A stretch of DNA of 64,000 bases from Paracoccaceae bacterium (GTDB lineage Bacteria; Pseudomonadota; Alphaproteobacteria; Rhodobacterales; Rhodobacteraceae): contig JAHDXW010000008.1 in assembly GCA_023383015.1 (NCBI GenBank), positions 1 to 64,000 on the forward strand, read 5' to 3'. The notes beneath the pieces were generated by a model. It was not told the origin of the DNA and did not search any database. It saw nothing but the letters and a program-made list of their open reading frames with translations. The position numbers and the translations under genes were made by a program. Below, in pieces: positions 1 through 6,676 of the stretch (the first letter of the stretch is position 1; each line of letters begins with the position of its first letter).

Positions 1-318
1 GTCGACCTGATCTACGAGGGCGGCATCGCGAACATGAACTACTCGATCTCGAACACCGCCGAATACGGCGAGTATGTCTCCGGCCCGCGCATCCTGCCCT
101 ATGACGAGACCAAGGCGCGCATGAAGGCGGTGCTGAAGGACATCCAGTCCGGTGCCTTCACCCGCGACTGGATGACCGAATGCGCCGTCGGCCAGCCGTT
201 CTTCAAGGCCACCCGCCGCAACAACGACGCCCACCAGATCGAGCAGGTGGGCGAGAAGCTGCGCGCCATGATGCCCTGGATCACCAAGGGCCGGATGGTC
301 GACAAGTCGCGGAACTGA
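1..318 (+). CDS. ilvC: Ketol-acid reductoisomerase, C-terminal part
   Basis: Last 105 codons of the NADPH-dependent acetohydroxyacid isomeroreductase of valine, isoleucine and leucine synthesis; the reading frame is open from base 1, so the start lies outside the window. The visible part is the all-helical knotted C-terminal domain, with the family signatures [20 protein letters not shown], the helix around [11 protein letters not shown], and the closing [13 protein letters not shown]. This tail is very close to class I IlvC of Rhodobacterales. A GTG-started regulator begins one base after its stop, so the two may be co-transcribed. Confidence 0.96.
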   Translation, partial: VDLIYEGGIANMNYSISNTAEYGEYVSGPRILPYDETKARMKAVLKDIQSGAFTRDWMTECAVGQPFFKATRRNNDAHQIEQVGEKLRAMMPWITKGRMVDKSRN

Positions 319-319
319 G

Positions 320-847
320 GTGAGCGCGGCGGTGCCCCGGCGCCCGGCGGCCCTGGCGATCGACGCCGGGGGCTTCCGTGCCGCCGAGCGTGCCGCCGCC
401 TACGCCATCGGCAACTTCCTGATGAACGGCCCGCTCACGCTGCAGCGTCACTTCGGGTTGAGGGCCGAGGCGTTCCAGGTGCTGCTTCTGATCGTGCTGG
501 CCACCGCCCAGCGCTACGCCCGCGCGCCCGAGACCGACCCCGACTACCTCGACCGCCGGCCGTTGCCGCCCGGCCTGCGCGGCGCGATCTCCCGCCGGCG
601 CATCGCCGAGGTGCTCGGCGTCCCGCTCGAGACGGTGCGCCGCCATGTCGCCGAGCTGATGGCCCGCGGGCTGGTCGAGGAACGTGCCCGCGGCCAGCTT
701 GCCACCCCCGGCGGCACCCTTGCGCGCCTCTCGGGCGACGACACCCCGCGCCGGATCGCGGTGCAGCTGTTGGCCGCGGTGAATACCCTCCTGCGCCACG
801 GCGTGGCCCGCATCGAGCCTGCCGAGCCCCCGGCCTCCCGCGGCTGA
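320..847 (+). CDS. Winged-helix DNA-binding protein downstream of ilvC
   Basis: 175-residue protein starting at GTG 320, one base after the ilvC stop, which suggests translational coupling. The middle (about residues 90-150) holds a helix-turn-helix with a Crp/MarR-like pattern: SRRRIAEVLGVPLETVRRHV is the recognition unit, followed by a wing-like GLVEERARGQL. There is no recognisable ligand-binding domain; the N-terminal 80 residues look helical. It is likely a small transcription factor, but the target is unknown. Nothing beyond the physical linkage ties it to branched-chain amino acid synthesis. Confidence 0.75.
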   Translation: MSAAVPRRPAALAIDAGGFRAAERAAAYAIGNFLMNGPLTLQRHFGLRAEAFQVLLLIVLATAQRYARAPETDPDYLDRRPLPPGLRGAISRRRIAEVLGVPLETVRRHVAELMARGLVEERARGQLATPGGTLARLSGDDTPRRIAVQLLAAVNTLLRHGVARIEPAEPPASRG

Positions 848-868
848 GGCCGCCGGGCCCGGCACCGT

Positions 869-884
869 CCGCCGCAGGCGGCGG
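869..884. terminator. GC hairpin between convergent genes
   Basis: CCGCCG and CGGCGG form a perfect 6-bp stem with loop CAGG in the 49-base gap between two convergent genes. There is no T-run, so it may only be a weak or bidirectional transcription end. Confidence 0.35.
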
Positions 885-896
885 CGGGACCGGCGC

Positions 897-1394
897 TCAG
901 CGGTCGGTCCAGACCAGCAGCCAGGCCGAGTCGGGGTTCTCGGCGAACTCCGCGCGCATGGTCTCGCCGCGGGCACAGAAGGCGGCGATGTCGTAGCCGG
1001 CTGCGGCCAGCTCGCCCCCCATCGCCAGCGCGTAGCCGCTCATCGCAATATCCTGGGGCAAGTTGTTCTGCCCCGCCTCCGTCATCGCCGACAGCTTCCC
1101 GGTCAGCCGGGTGACGGCGGCGGCATGGCGGCCGGGGTCGACATCGAAGCCCTCGCAGTTGATGGCGATCGCCGCCTGCTGGGCGACGATGATCAGCCCC
1201 AGGATCTCCTGCGGCTCGAGCAGCTGGGCAAGACGGTCGAAGACCACGGTGTTGACGTGCATCGCCATCCGGGTGCGCACGTCGACGTCGGCCCGCGCGG
1301 CTGCGGTGGCAGTCTGGGCCAAAGCGGGGCCGGCGGGCGGCGCAAGCGCGCAGGCGGCGGCAACGGCGGCGGCAAGGGTGCGGCAAGGGGTCAT
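897..1394 (-). CDS. Secreted hypothetical protein
   Basis: 165 residues. I start at the ATG at 1394 because what follows is a clean signal peptide (MTPCRTL, an Ala-rich hydrophobic core, cleavage near PALAQT). The mature part is helical, with FDRLAQLLEPQEILGLIIVAQQAA and two cysteines (NCEGFD and AAFCARG) that could form a disulfide in the periplasm. I recognise no domain. It ends facing the HTH gene and follows another small secreted protein on the same strand with a 32-base gap, so the two probably form a little operon. Confidence 0.65.
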   Translation of the reverse strand: MTPCRTLAAAVAAACALAPPAGPALAQTATAAARADVDVRTRMAMHVNTVVFDRLAQLLEPQEILGLIIVAQQAAIAINCEGFDVDPGRHAAAVTRLTGKLSAMTEAGQNNLPQDIAMSGYALAMGGELAAAGYDIAAFCARGETMRAEFAENPDSAWLLVWTDR

Positions 1395-1426
1395 TTCGGT
1401 CTCCGCTGCGGGCAAGATGGTCGGGG

Positions 1427-1735
1427 TCAGCCGAAGATGCGCGCCGTCCAGCGGTGCGAGATGTTGCCATGCCCGTAGCACTTGCGCGGGCGCGGCAGAC
1501 AGATGATGCCGGGGCTGGGCGAGAAGGGCTCGCCGTACATGTCGACGTCCCACTGGTTGACGTGGTCGTGGCGACCGTGCTTGCCGATCGCGATCCCCAT
1601 CCCCAGCGCCAGCAGGGCGGCCGCGAAGGCGCGGGCGGCATCGTCGGAATCGGCGCGCGCGGGCGCCGGCGCGGCGGCAAGACCCAGGCTGGCGGCCAGG
1701 GCGGCGGCAAGGGCAAGGCGGGGAATGCTGGCCAT
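1427..1735 (-). CDS. Small secreted protein, conserved-looking C-terminus
   Basis: 102 residues from the ATG at 1735. Residues 1-29 are a signal peptide ending APARADS. A short hydrophobic helix (AAALLALGMGIAIG) and a His-rich GKHGRHDHVNQ follow. The tail has the ordered aromatic/proline pattern WDVDMYGEPFSPSPGIICLP and then PRKCYGHGNISHRW, with two cysteines that may be disulfide-bonded. The pattern looks selected rather than random, but I cannot assign a function. It lies directly upstream of the other small secreted protein on the same strand. Confidence 0.6.
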   Translation of the reverse strand: MASIPRLALAAALAASLGLAAAPAPARADSDDAARAFAAALLALGMGIAIGKHGRHDHVNQWDVDMYGEPFSPSPGIICLPRPRKCYGHGNISHRWTARIFG

Positions 1736-2187
1736 GGTCTCCTCCGGTGGGGCAGCGGTCGCGTCGGGTCGGATCGGGGCGGGGCCGCCGTGTCGCCGCC
1801 CGGGCTCCGCCACGCCACCCCTGCCGCCCCGCGGGCACGCCGCGGCGTGCACTCGTACGGCTGCAGGACTCATGAACTGACCTGGCACACCAACAGGGCG
1901 ACCGGGTGGCCGCACAGCCGGGCGACGACATTGCCTGCCTAGCCGCTGCCGCCCCGGTTGTGGCGGCCCGGATGACCCGAAACAGGTCATGCCGCCGGGT
2001 CCCCCCGGCGGTACCCGCGGGGGCCGCCCGACAATCATCAACATTTCCTGAGTCGCTCTGGCCAACACCTTGTATTCACACAACCCCCGTCCTGTCCCAC
2101 GCATGGGACGGGGCCCTGGGCGGCAGCGGCAGTGGCGGCGGCCGGGGGCGACGTGCTAGGGTGGTTCTCCAGCCAGGGGAGATGCCC
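1736..2187. other. 452-base intergenic region
   Basis: No convincing gene on either strand; the open frames here are GC-driven and lack ribosome-binding sites. The right half is relatively AT-rich (about 2030-2090) and probably carries the promoter of the gene at 2188. It also contains the 16-base palindromic motif at 2094-2109, which recurs near 49.9 kb. Confidence 0.5.
2093..2110. repeat. Palindromic motif, copy 1
   Basis: GTCCCACGCATGGGAC at 2094-2109, flanked by T and G. The arms GTCCCA/TGGGAC are perfect around a CGCA centre. It lies 78 bases upstream of the CDS at 2188. A near-identical copy with similar flanks is at 49886-49901. It could be a protein-binding site or a hairpin. Confidence 0.5.
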
Positions 2188-2772
2188 ATGCAGCGCCGCA
2201 GCCTCATCGCCGCCATCATCGCCGCCACGGCGGGCGCCGGTGCCGCCGCCGCCGGCCCGCCCCGGACCTGGAGCAGCACCCCCGACGGCCCCCCGCCCTT
2301 CGGCCGGGTGACGCTGGATCTCGGCGGCCGGCGGCTGGTGCCCGGGGGGCTCGTCTGGGCGGGCCGGCCGCCGCGTGGGATGCATCTCGCCGGCGAGGTG
2401 CCGCAGTTCGACGAGGACCGGCTGGACCTCGGCGATCTCGGCGCGTTCGCGGCGATCCTGCGGCCGGTGCTGCGCCGCCGGCTGGCCGGGGCGGTGCCGG
2501 CGGGCGAGGTCGCCGTCGCCGGGCGCACCCTCGTCATCCGCCCCGACCCGGCCGCCGCCCTGCCCGGCGGTGTCCTGCCAGACCGGGTGCTGATCGTCCA
2601 CGGCAGCCTTGCCTGGGAGCCCGCGGGCCGCCTCGCCCCCGCCGCGGCCGGCCTGCCCGAACCCGCCGGCCCCGCCGTCGGCCGCGTCCTGGCCACCGCC
2701 GAGCCCGACCCGGCGCTGCGCCGCCTCGTCCTCCTCATCCCGCCGGTGGCCGCGCGGCTGCCCCCGGGATAG
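2188..2772 (+). CDS. Hypothetical exported protein
   Basis: 194 residues. Of the two adjacent ATGs (2182 and 2188) the second fits better, because AGGGGAG at 2175-2181 is then six bases away. The N-terminus MQRRSLIAAIIAATAGAGAAAAG is a signal peptide with an RR pair, possibly a weak Tat signal. The rest is Pro/Ala/Gly/Arg-rich with beta-like patches (GRVTLDLGGRRLVPGG, RVLIVHGSLAWEP). No domain recognised. It converges on the cytochrome gene with a 16-base gap. Confidence 0.55.
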   Translation: MQRRSLIAAIIAATAGAGAAAAGPPRTWSSTPDGPPPFGRVTLDLGGRRLVPGGLVWAGRPPRGMHLAGEVPQFDEDRLDLGDLGAFAAILRPVLRRRLAGAVPAGEVAVAGRTLVIRPDPAAALPGGVLPDRVLIVHGSLAWEPAGRLAPAAAGLPEPAGPAVGRVLATAEPDPALRRLVLLIPPVAARLPPG

Positions 2773-2788
2773 CCGCGCCCGGCGCCGC

Positions 2789-3619
2789 TCAGTCGTCCAT
2801 GCCGACCGGCAGGGTGGCGATGTAGGCAAGCAGGCTCACCCGGTCGTCATGACCGAAGGCGCGCAGGTTGACCATCGCCGCCCCGGGGTGGGCGTTGGCG
2901 ATCTTGTTGTAGACCTCGTCGGGAAGCTCGGCCGCCTCGGTGCCGACGAAATTGTGATCATCGCCCTCGCCCCAGTCCATGGCGCGGCCGTCGAAGCCGT
3001 GGCAGGCGGCGCAGATCGTCTGGAAGATGGCGCGCCCGCGGTCGAAATCGCCGACGCCGGCCTTCACGGTGCGGGTGTCGTAGTCGATGAAGGCACGCAT
3101 GTCGACGAGGCCGGCGCTGAGGAAGGCCGCGACCCGCAGCATCTCCTCCTCGGAGATCATCGCCGTCGTATAGGGGTGGTTGGCGTCGCGCAGGAGCGGC
3201 ATGATCGCCTCGACCGGCTGCCCGGCCACCCCCAGCACCCCCTTGATGCCGGTGAAATGGCTGCCGGCCCGGTAGATGCCCTCGGCGCCGAGGTAGTCCC
3301 AGCCGTGGCATTCCTTGCACCGCCACGTCACCTCGCCTTCCTGCCTGCCGGCAGCGGGGTAGGCGGGGTTGGTGCCCTCGGGCTCGTCGCGGTCGAGCGC
3401 CTCCCACCAGTTGTCGTAGATCCGTCCGCCGGCGCCGATCGTCCACTCCGGGGCGGCGACCTGCGGCACGCCGTGGACGAAATCCTGCTGGTGGGGCCCG
3501 TGCTCCTGCGGCGCCACCGCCACCTGCGCCGCCGCCGGCAGCGCGCCGGCGGCGATGGCGGCGGCGACAGGGGCGGCGGCGAGGGCGGAGCGGAGCCTGG
3601 ATCGGTGGGTGCGCCTCAT
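2789..3619 (-). CDS. Diheme c-type cytochrome, periplasmic
   Basis: 276 residues from the ATG at 3619. The signal peptide ends about LPAAAQ. Two CXXCH haem-attachment motifs are visible, CKECH (WRCKECHGWDY) and CAACH (TICAACHGFDG), each followed by candidate distal Met regions. The N-terminal part contains RIYDNWWEALDRDEPEGTNP, seen in small electron-transfer cytochromes with two class I-like domains. It should be exported unfolded, matured by the Ccm system, and shuttle electrons in the periplasm; the partner enzyme is not encoded nearby. It diverges from the LuxR-type gene across a 277-base gap. Confidence 0.85.
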   Translation of the reverse strand: MRRTHRSRLRSALAAAPVAAAIAAGALPAAAQVAVAPQEHGPHQQDFVHGVPQVAAPEWTIGAGGRIYDNWWEALDRDEPEGTNPAYPAAGRQEGEVTWRCKECHGWDYLGAEGIYRAGSHFTGIKGVLGVAGQPVEAIMPLLRDANHPYTTAMISEEEMLRVAAFLSAGLVDMRAFIDYDTRTVKAGVGDFDRGRAIFQTICAACHGFDGRAMDWGEGDDHNFVGTEAAELPDEVYNKIANAHPGAAMVNLRAFGHDDRVSLLAYIATLPVGMDD

Positions 3620-3896
3620 GCTGTCCTCCCGGAGAGGGTTGATGGCCACGGGGCCTGCCGGACGGCCGCCGTCACCGGCCCCGCCGCGGCGCCGGCAGGC
3701 GTCCGGCGCGGCCGGGGGCGGCGCAGCCCGTGGCCCGCAGCCGAGCATGGCAGGCCCGACCGGCCGCAGGCAAACCCGCATGCGGGGCCCGGCGCCGCCG
3801 CCGCGACCCCATTGCACCTTCGCTTAGCTGCATGTGTCTTTGGTTGATGCGCCCGAGCGGTTACAGTCGTGTCCGGCAACCGTGGAGCCGCCGCCG

Positions 3897-4487
3897 ATGT
3901 CCGATCCCCGTGCGTCCGCCGATCCTGCGGCCTCGGCCCTGCGCCGCATCGCCGGGCTGGTCCTGGTCTGCGGCGCGATCCTTGTCGTCGACGTCGGCGG
4001 CGAAATCCACGCCGCGCTCATCCGCCCCGAACGCCGCAGCCTGATGAACCTGCTGCATCTCGCCTCCGAGCTTGCGGCGACGGTGGCGCTCGGCTGGGCC
4101 TTCGTCCTGAGCCGGCGCGCACTGCGGCGGCTGCACGGGGCGCTCGTGACCGAAAGCGAGCGGCTGCGTGCGCTGCGCGGCGAGTTCGACCGGCTGATGC
4201 AGGCGCGCTTTGCCGGCTGGGGCCTGTCGCCGGCCGAGGCCGACATCGCGCTGCTCAGCGTCCGCGGGCTGAAGATCGCCGAGATCGCTGCCCTGCGGCA
4301 GACCCGCGAGGGCACCATCAAGGCGCAGCTGTCGTCGATCTTCCGCAAGTCGGGTGCGGCGTCGCGCACCGAGTTCGTCGCCCGCTTCGTCGACGAGTTC
4401 CTCGACCACGCCGCCGGGCCGCGGCCGGCCGCCTCAGGCCGCCGCGCGGACCTCGGCGACGATGCCGGCTACCACCTCGGCCAGTAG
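3897..4487 (+). CDS. Membrane-tethered LuxR-type HTH regulator
   Basis: 196 residues. The start at ATG 3897 is chosen for GGAG nine bases upstream. Two hydrophobic segments ([17 protein letters not shown] and [19 protein letters not shown]) form an N-terminal membrane hairpin. A short helical linker leads to a C-terminal GerE/LuxR helix-turn-helix (about residues 110-170): [22 protein letters not shown], then [17 protein letters not shown]. There is no receiver domain, so it looks like a one-component membrane-bound transcription factor. Its last 54 bases overlap the 3' end of glmM on the other strand. Confidence 0.8.
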   Translation: MSDPRASADPAASALRRIAGLVLVCGAILVVDVGGEIHAALIRPERRSLMNLLHLASELAATVALGWAFVLSRRALRRLHGALVTESERLRALRGEFDRLMQARFAGWGLSPAEADIALLSVRGLKIAEIAALRQTREGTIKAQLSSIFRKSGAASRTEFVARFVDEFLDHAAGPRPAASGRRADLGDDAGYHLGQ

Positions 4488-5777
4488 CGCCTCGTCCTCG
4501 CATTCGGCCATCACGCGGATCAGCGGCTCGGTCCCCGACTTGCGGATCAGCAGGCGGCCGCGGCCGTCCAGCCGTGCCTCGGCCTCGGCGATCGCACGGG
4601 CCACCGGGGCGGCGGCAAGCGGTTCGGCCCCCGGCCGGAAGCGGACGTTCTCCAGCCGCTGTGGCACCGGCTCGAAGCTGCGGGCAAGCTCGCTCGCCGG
4701 ACGGCCCGTGCGCACCATCTCGGCCAGGAACTGCAGCGCCGCGATGAGCCCGTCGCCAGTGGTGGCGTAGTCGGTCATCACGATGTGGCCCGACTGCTCG
4801 CCGCCAAGGTTCCAGCCGCCGGCCCGCATCCGCTCGACCACATGGCGGTCGCCGACCGGCGTGCGCTCGAGACGCAGCGCGCGGGCCGACAGGAACCGCT
4901 CGAGCCCGAGGTTCGACATCACCGTGGCCACCAGCGTGCCGCCGGCCAGCCGCCCCTCCTCGGCCCAGCGGGCGGCGAAGAGCGCCATGATCTGGTCGCC
5001 GTCCGCCTCGCGCCCCTTGTCGTCCAGAAGGATCAGCCGGTCGGCGTCGCCGTCCAGGCACAGGCCGAGGTCGGCCCGCCGCTCGCGCACCATCGCCGCC
5101 GCGGCGCGGCTGTCGGTGGAGCCGCAGCCCCTGTTGATGTTGAACCCGTCCGGGTCCACACCCATCGGGATGACCTCGGCGCCAAGCTCCCACAGCACCT
5201 CGGGGGCGGCGCGGTAGGCCGCGCCGTTGGCGCAGTCGACGACCACGCGCAGCCCGTCCAGCCGGCCGCGGCGCGGAAAGGTCGTCTTGGCATACTCGAC
5301 GTAGCGGCCGCGGCCGTCCTCGATCCGCCGTGCCCGGCCGATGTTCTCGGGCCGCGCCGGCGCGATCTCGCCGGCAACGATCGCCTCGATCGCCGCCTCG
5401 TCGGCGTCCGACAGCTTGAAGCCGTCGGGGCCGAAGAACTTGATGCCGTTGTCCTCGGAGGGGTTGTGCGAGGCCGAGATCATGATCCCGAGATCGGCGC
5501 GCATGCTGCGGGCAAGAAAGCCCACTGCCGGCGTCGGCACCGGCCCGACCAGCAGCACGTCCATTCCCGTCGAGGTCAGCCCGGCGGTCAGCGCCGTCTC
5601 GATCATGTAGCCCGACAGCCGCGTGTCCTTGCCAATCACCACCCGGTGGCGGCGGTCGGCCTCGCGCCGGAAGTGACGGCCGGCCGCGGCACCCAGCCGC
5701 AGCGCCATCTCGGCGGTCATCGGATGGGCGTTCGCCCGCCCCCGCACGCCATCGGTTCCGAACAGCCTGCCCGCCAT
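4434..5777 (-). CDS. glmM: Phosphoglucosamine mutase
   Basis: 447 residues, normal length. Converts glucosamine-6-phosphate to glucosamine-1-phosphate for UDP-GlcNAc, feeding peptidoglycan and lipid A synthesis; cytoplasmic. Seen: N-terminal [10 protein letters not shown], the phosphoserine loop [12 protein letters not shown] (Ser103), the metal loop DGDADR, and the C-terminal phosphate-binding [14 protein letters not shown]. Start at ATG 5777 gives the canonical N-terminus; the upstream extension of the frame has no family similarity. The 3' end overlaps the LuxR-type gene tail to tail. Confidence 0.97.
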   Translation of the reverse strand: MAGRLFGTDGVRGRANAHPMTAEMALRLGAAAGRHFRREADRRHRVVIGKDTRLSGYMIETALTAGLTSTGMDVLLVGPVPTPAVGFLARSMRADLGIMISASHNPSEDNGIKFFGPDGFKLSDADEAAIEAIVAGEIAPARPENIGRARRIEDGRGRYVEYAKTTFPRRGRLDGLRVVVDCANGAAYRAAPEVLWELGAEVIPMGVDPDGFNINRGCGSTDSRAAAAMVRERRADLGLCLDGDADRLILLDDKGREADGDQIMALFAARWAEEGRLAGGTLVATVMSNLGLERFLSARALRLERTPVGDRHVVERMRAGGWNLGGEQSGHIVMTDYATTGDGLIAALQFLAEMVRTGRPASELARSFEPVPQRLENVRFRPGAEPLAAAPVARAIAEAEARLDGRGRLLIRKSGTEPLIRVMAECEDEALLAEVVAGIVAEVRAAA

Positions 5778-5869
5778 GTCGCCCCCTGCGCCCCTTTCCT
5801 GGCGCGGTTCTATCACGCGCCGCGGTCACCGGAAGCGGGGCAGTGGCAGCGGCCTCGGCGGAAACCGGC

Positions 5870-6511
5870 CTAGTTGCTCGCCAGACGTGTCGGCATCCGA
5901 TAGAAGATGTGAGCGCCGATCTCGGCCGTCAGGTCGAAGACCCGCGCCCAGCGCGGCCGCACGCGGCGGGCGTGGAAGTGGGTGGCGCCCTGGGTCAGCT
6001 GCCGCGGCGCGCCGTCGATCATCAGCCGGGCGATCTTGCGGGCGATGTCGCGGGCACGGGCGTTGTGCATGGTGTCGGGCCGGCCGTCGCAGGCGAAGCT
6101 GAACTGGCAGGCCCGGGGGCGGCTTGCGCCCTGGTTCACGACGCCGCAGACCGTGCCGGGAAACTCTGGCGAATTCAGGCGGTTGAGGATCACCTCGGCG
6201 ACCGCGAACTGGCCCTCGATCGATTCGCCACGGGCCTCGTGGTAGATCGCCCGCGCGAGGCAGCGCCAGTTGTCGTCGCCCTCGGCCGGCGGCAGCGCAT
6301 CCAGCCAGGCCCGGTCGTAGCGCAGCACCAGCGCCGCCCCGTCCAGCCGGCGGGCAAAGCGCGGCAGGGCGTCGGGCGGGGCGGCACGGGCCACCGAATC
6401 GACCGGCCCGGCCGTGCCGCCCGGCCGCACCGGCGGCGGCTCGGACAGGGCCGGCCCCGCCACCAGCATGGCCACGGCAAGGCCACGCCACCATCCCCCC
6501 CTCGGCCGCAT
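5870..6511 (-). CDS. SleB-type cell wall hydrolase, exported
   Basis: 213 residues from the ATG at 6511 (MRPRGGWWRG, signal peptide ending about ALSEP). The C-terminal half matches the Hydrolase_2 / SleB cortex-lytic domain: NWRCLARAIYHEARGE with the catalytic-type Glu, then GQFAVAEVILNR, YPGTVCGVV-like FPGTVCGVVNQ, CQFSFACDG and THFHA. Non-spore-forming alphaproteobacteria use such proteins in peptidoglycan remodelling in the periplasm. A good promoter lies 50 bases upstream. Exact cleavage specificity cannot be told from sequence. Confidence 0.88.
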   Translation of the reverse strand: MRPRGGWWRGLAVAMLVAGPALSEPPPVRPGGTAGPVDSVARAAPPDALPRFARRLDGAALVLRYDRAWLDALPPAEGDDNWRCLARAIYHEARGESIEGQFAVAEVILNRLNSPEFPGTVCGVVNQGASRPRACQFSFACDGRPDTMHNARARDIARKIARLMIDGAPRQLTQGATHFHARRVRPRWARVFDLTAEIGAHIFYRMPTRLASN

Positions 6512-6559
6512 CGGTTTCTCCGGCGCATGCTCATATTGGCCCGATCGGGCAACCCGTTC

Positions 6560-6587
6560 AGAATAGCAAGGAAATCGGTTCAGACAA
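6560..6587 (-). promoter_or_regulatory. Predicted sigma-70 promoter of the cell wall hydrolase gene
   Basis: On the minus strand: -35 TTGTCT (6582-6587), a 16-base spacer, -10 TATTCT (6560-6565). Transcription would begin about 40 bases before the ATG at 6511. The local sequence is clearly AT-richer than its surroundings. Confidence 0.5.
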
Positions 6588-6676
6588 ACGGCTTGTGCCG
6601 GCACAACCTTCGGGCGACCATGCGGTTGCAGCACGAAGCCGCGACGACACTGCCGGATCGGGCGCCAGATAATTGA

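Noticed and set aside
897-1931. 344-codon minus-strand frame
   Set aside because: Only the last 165 codons, beginning with a clear signal peptide at 1394, look like a protein; the front part overlaps another small gene in a different frame.
2093-2110. Canonical parS or PpsR site
   Set aside because: The arms differ from parS (TGTTTCACGTGAAACA), and the outer bases are TGT-N12-ACG, not the PpsR TGT-N12-ACA.
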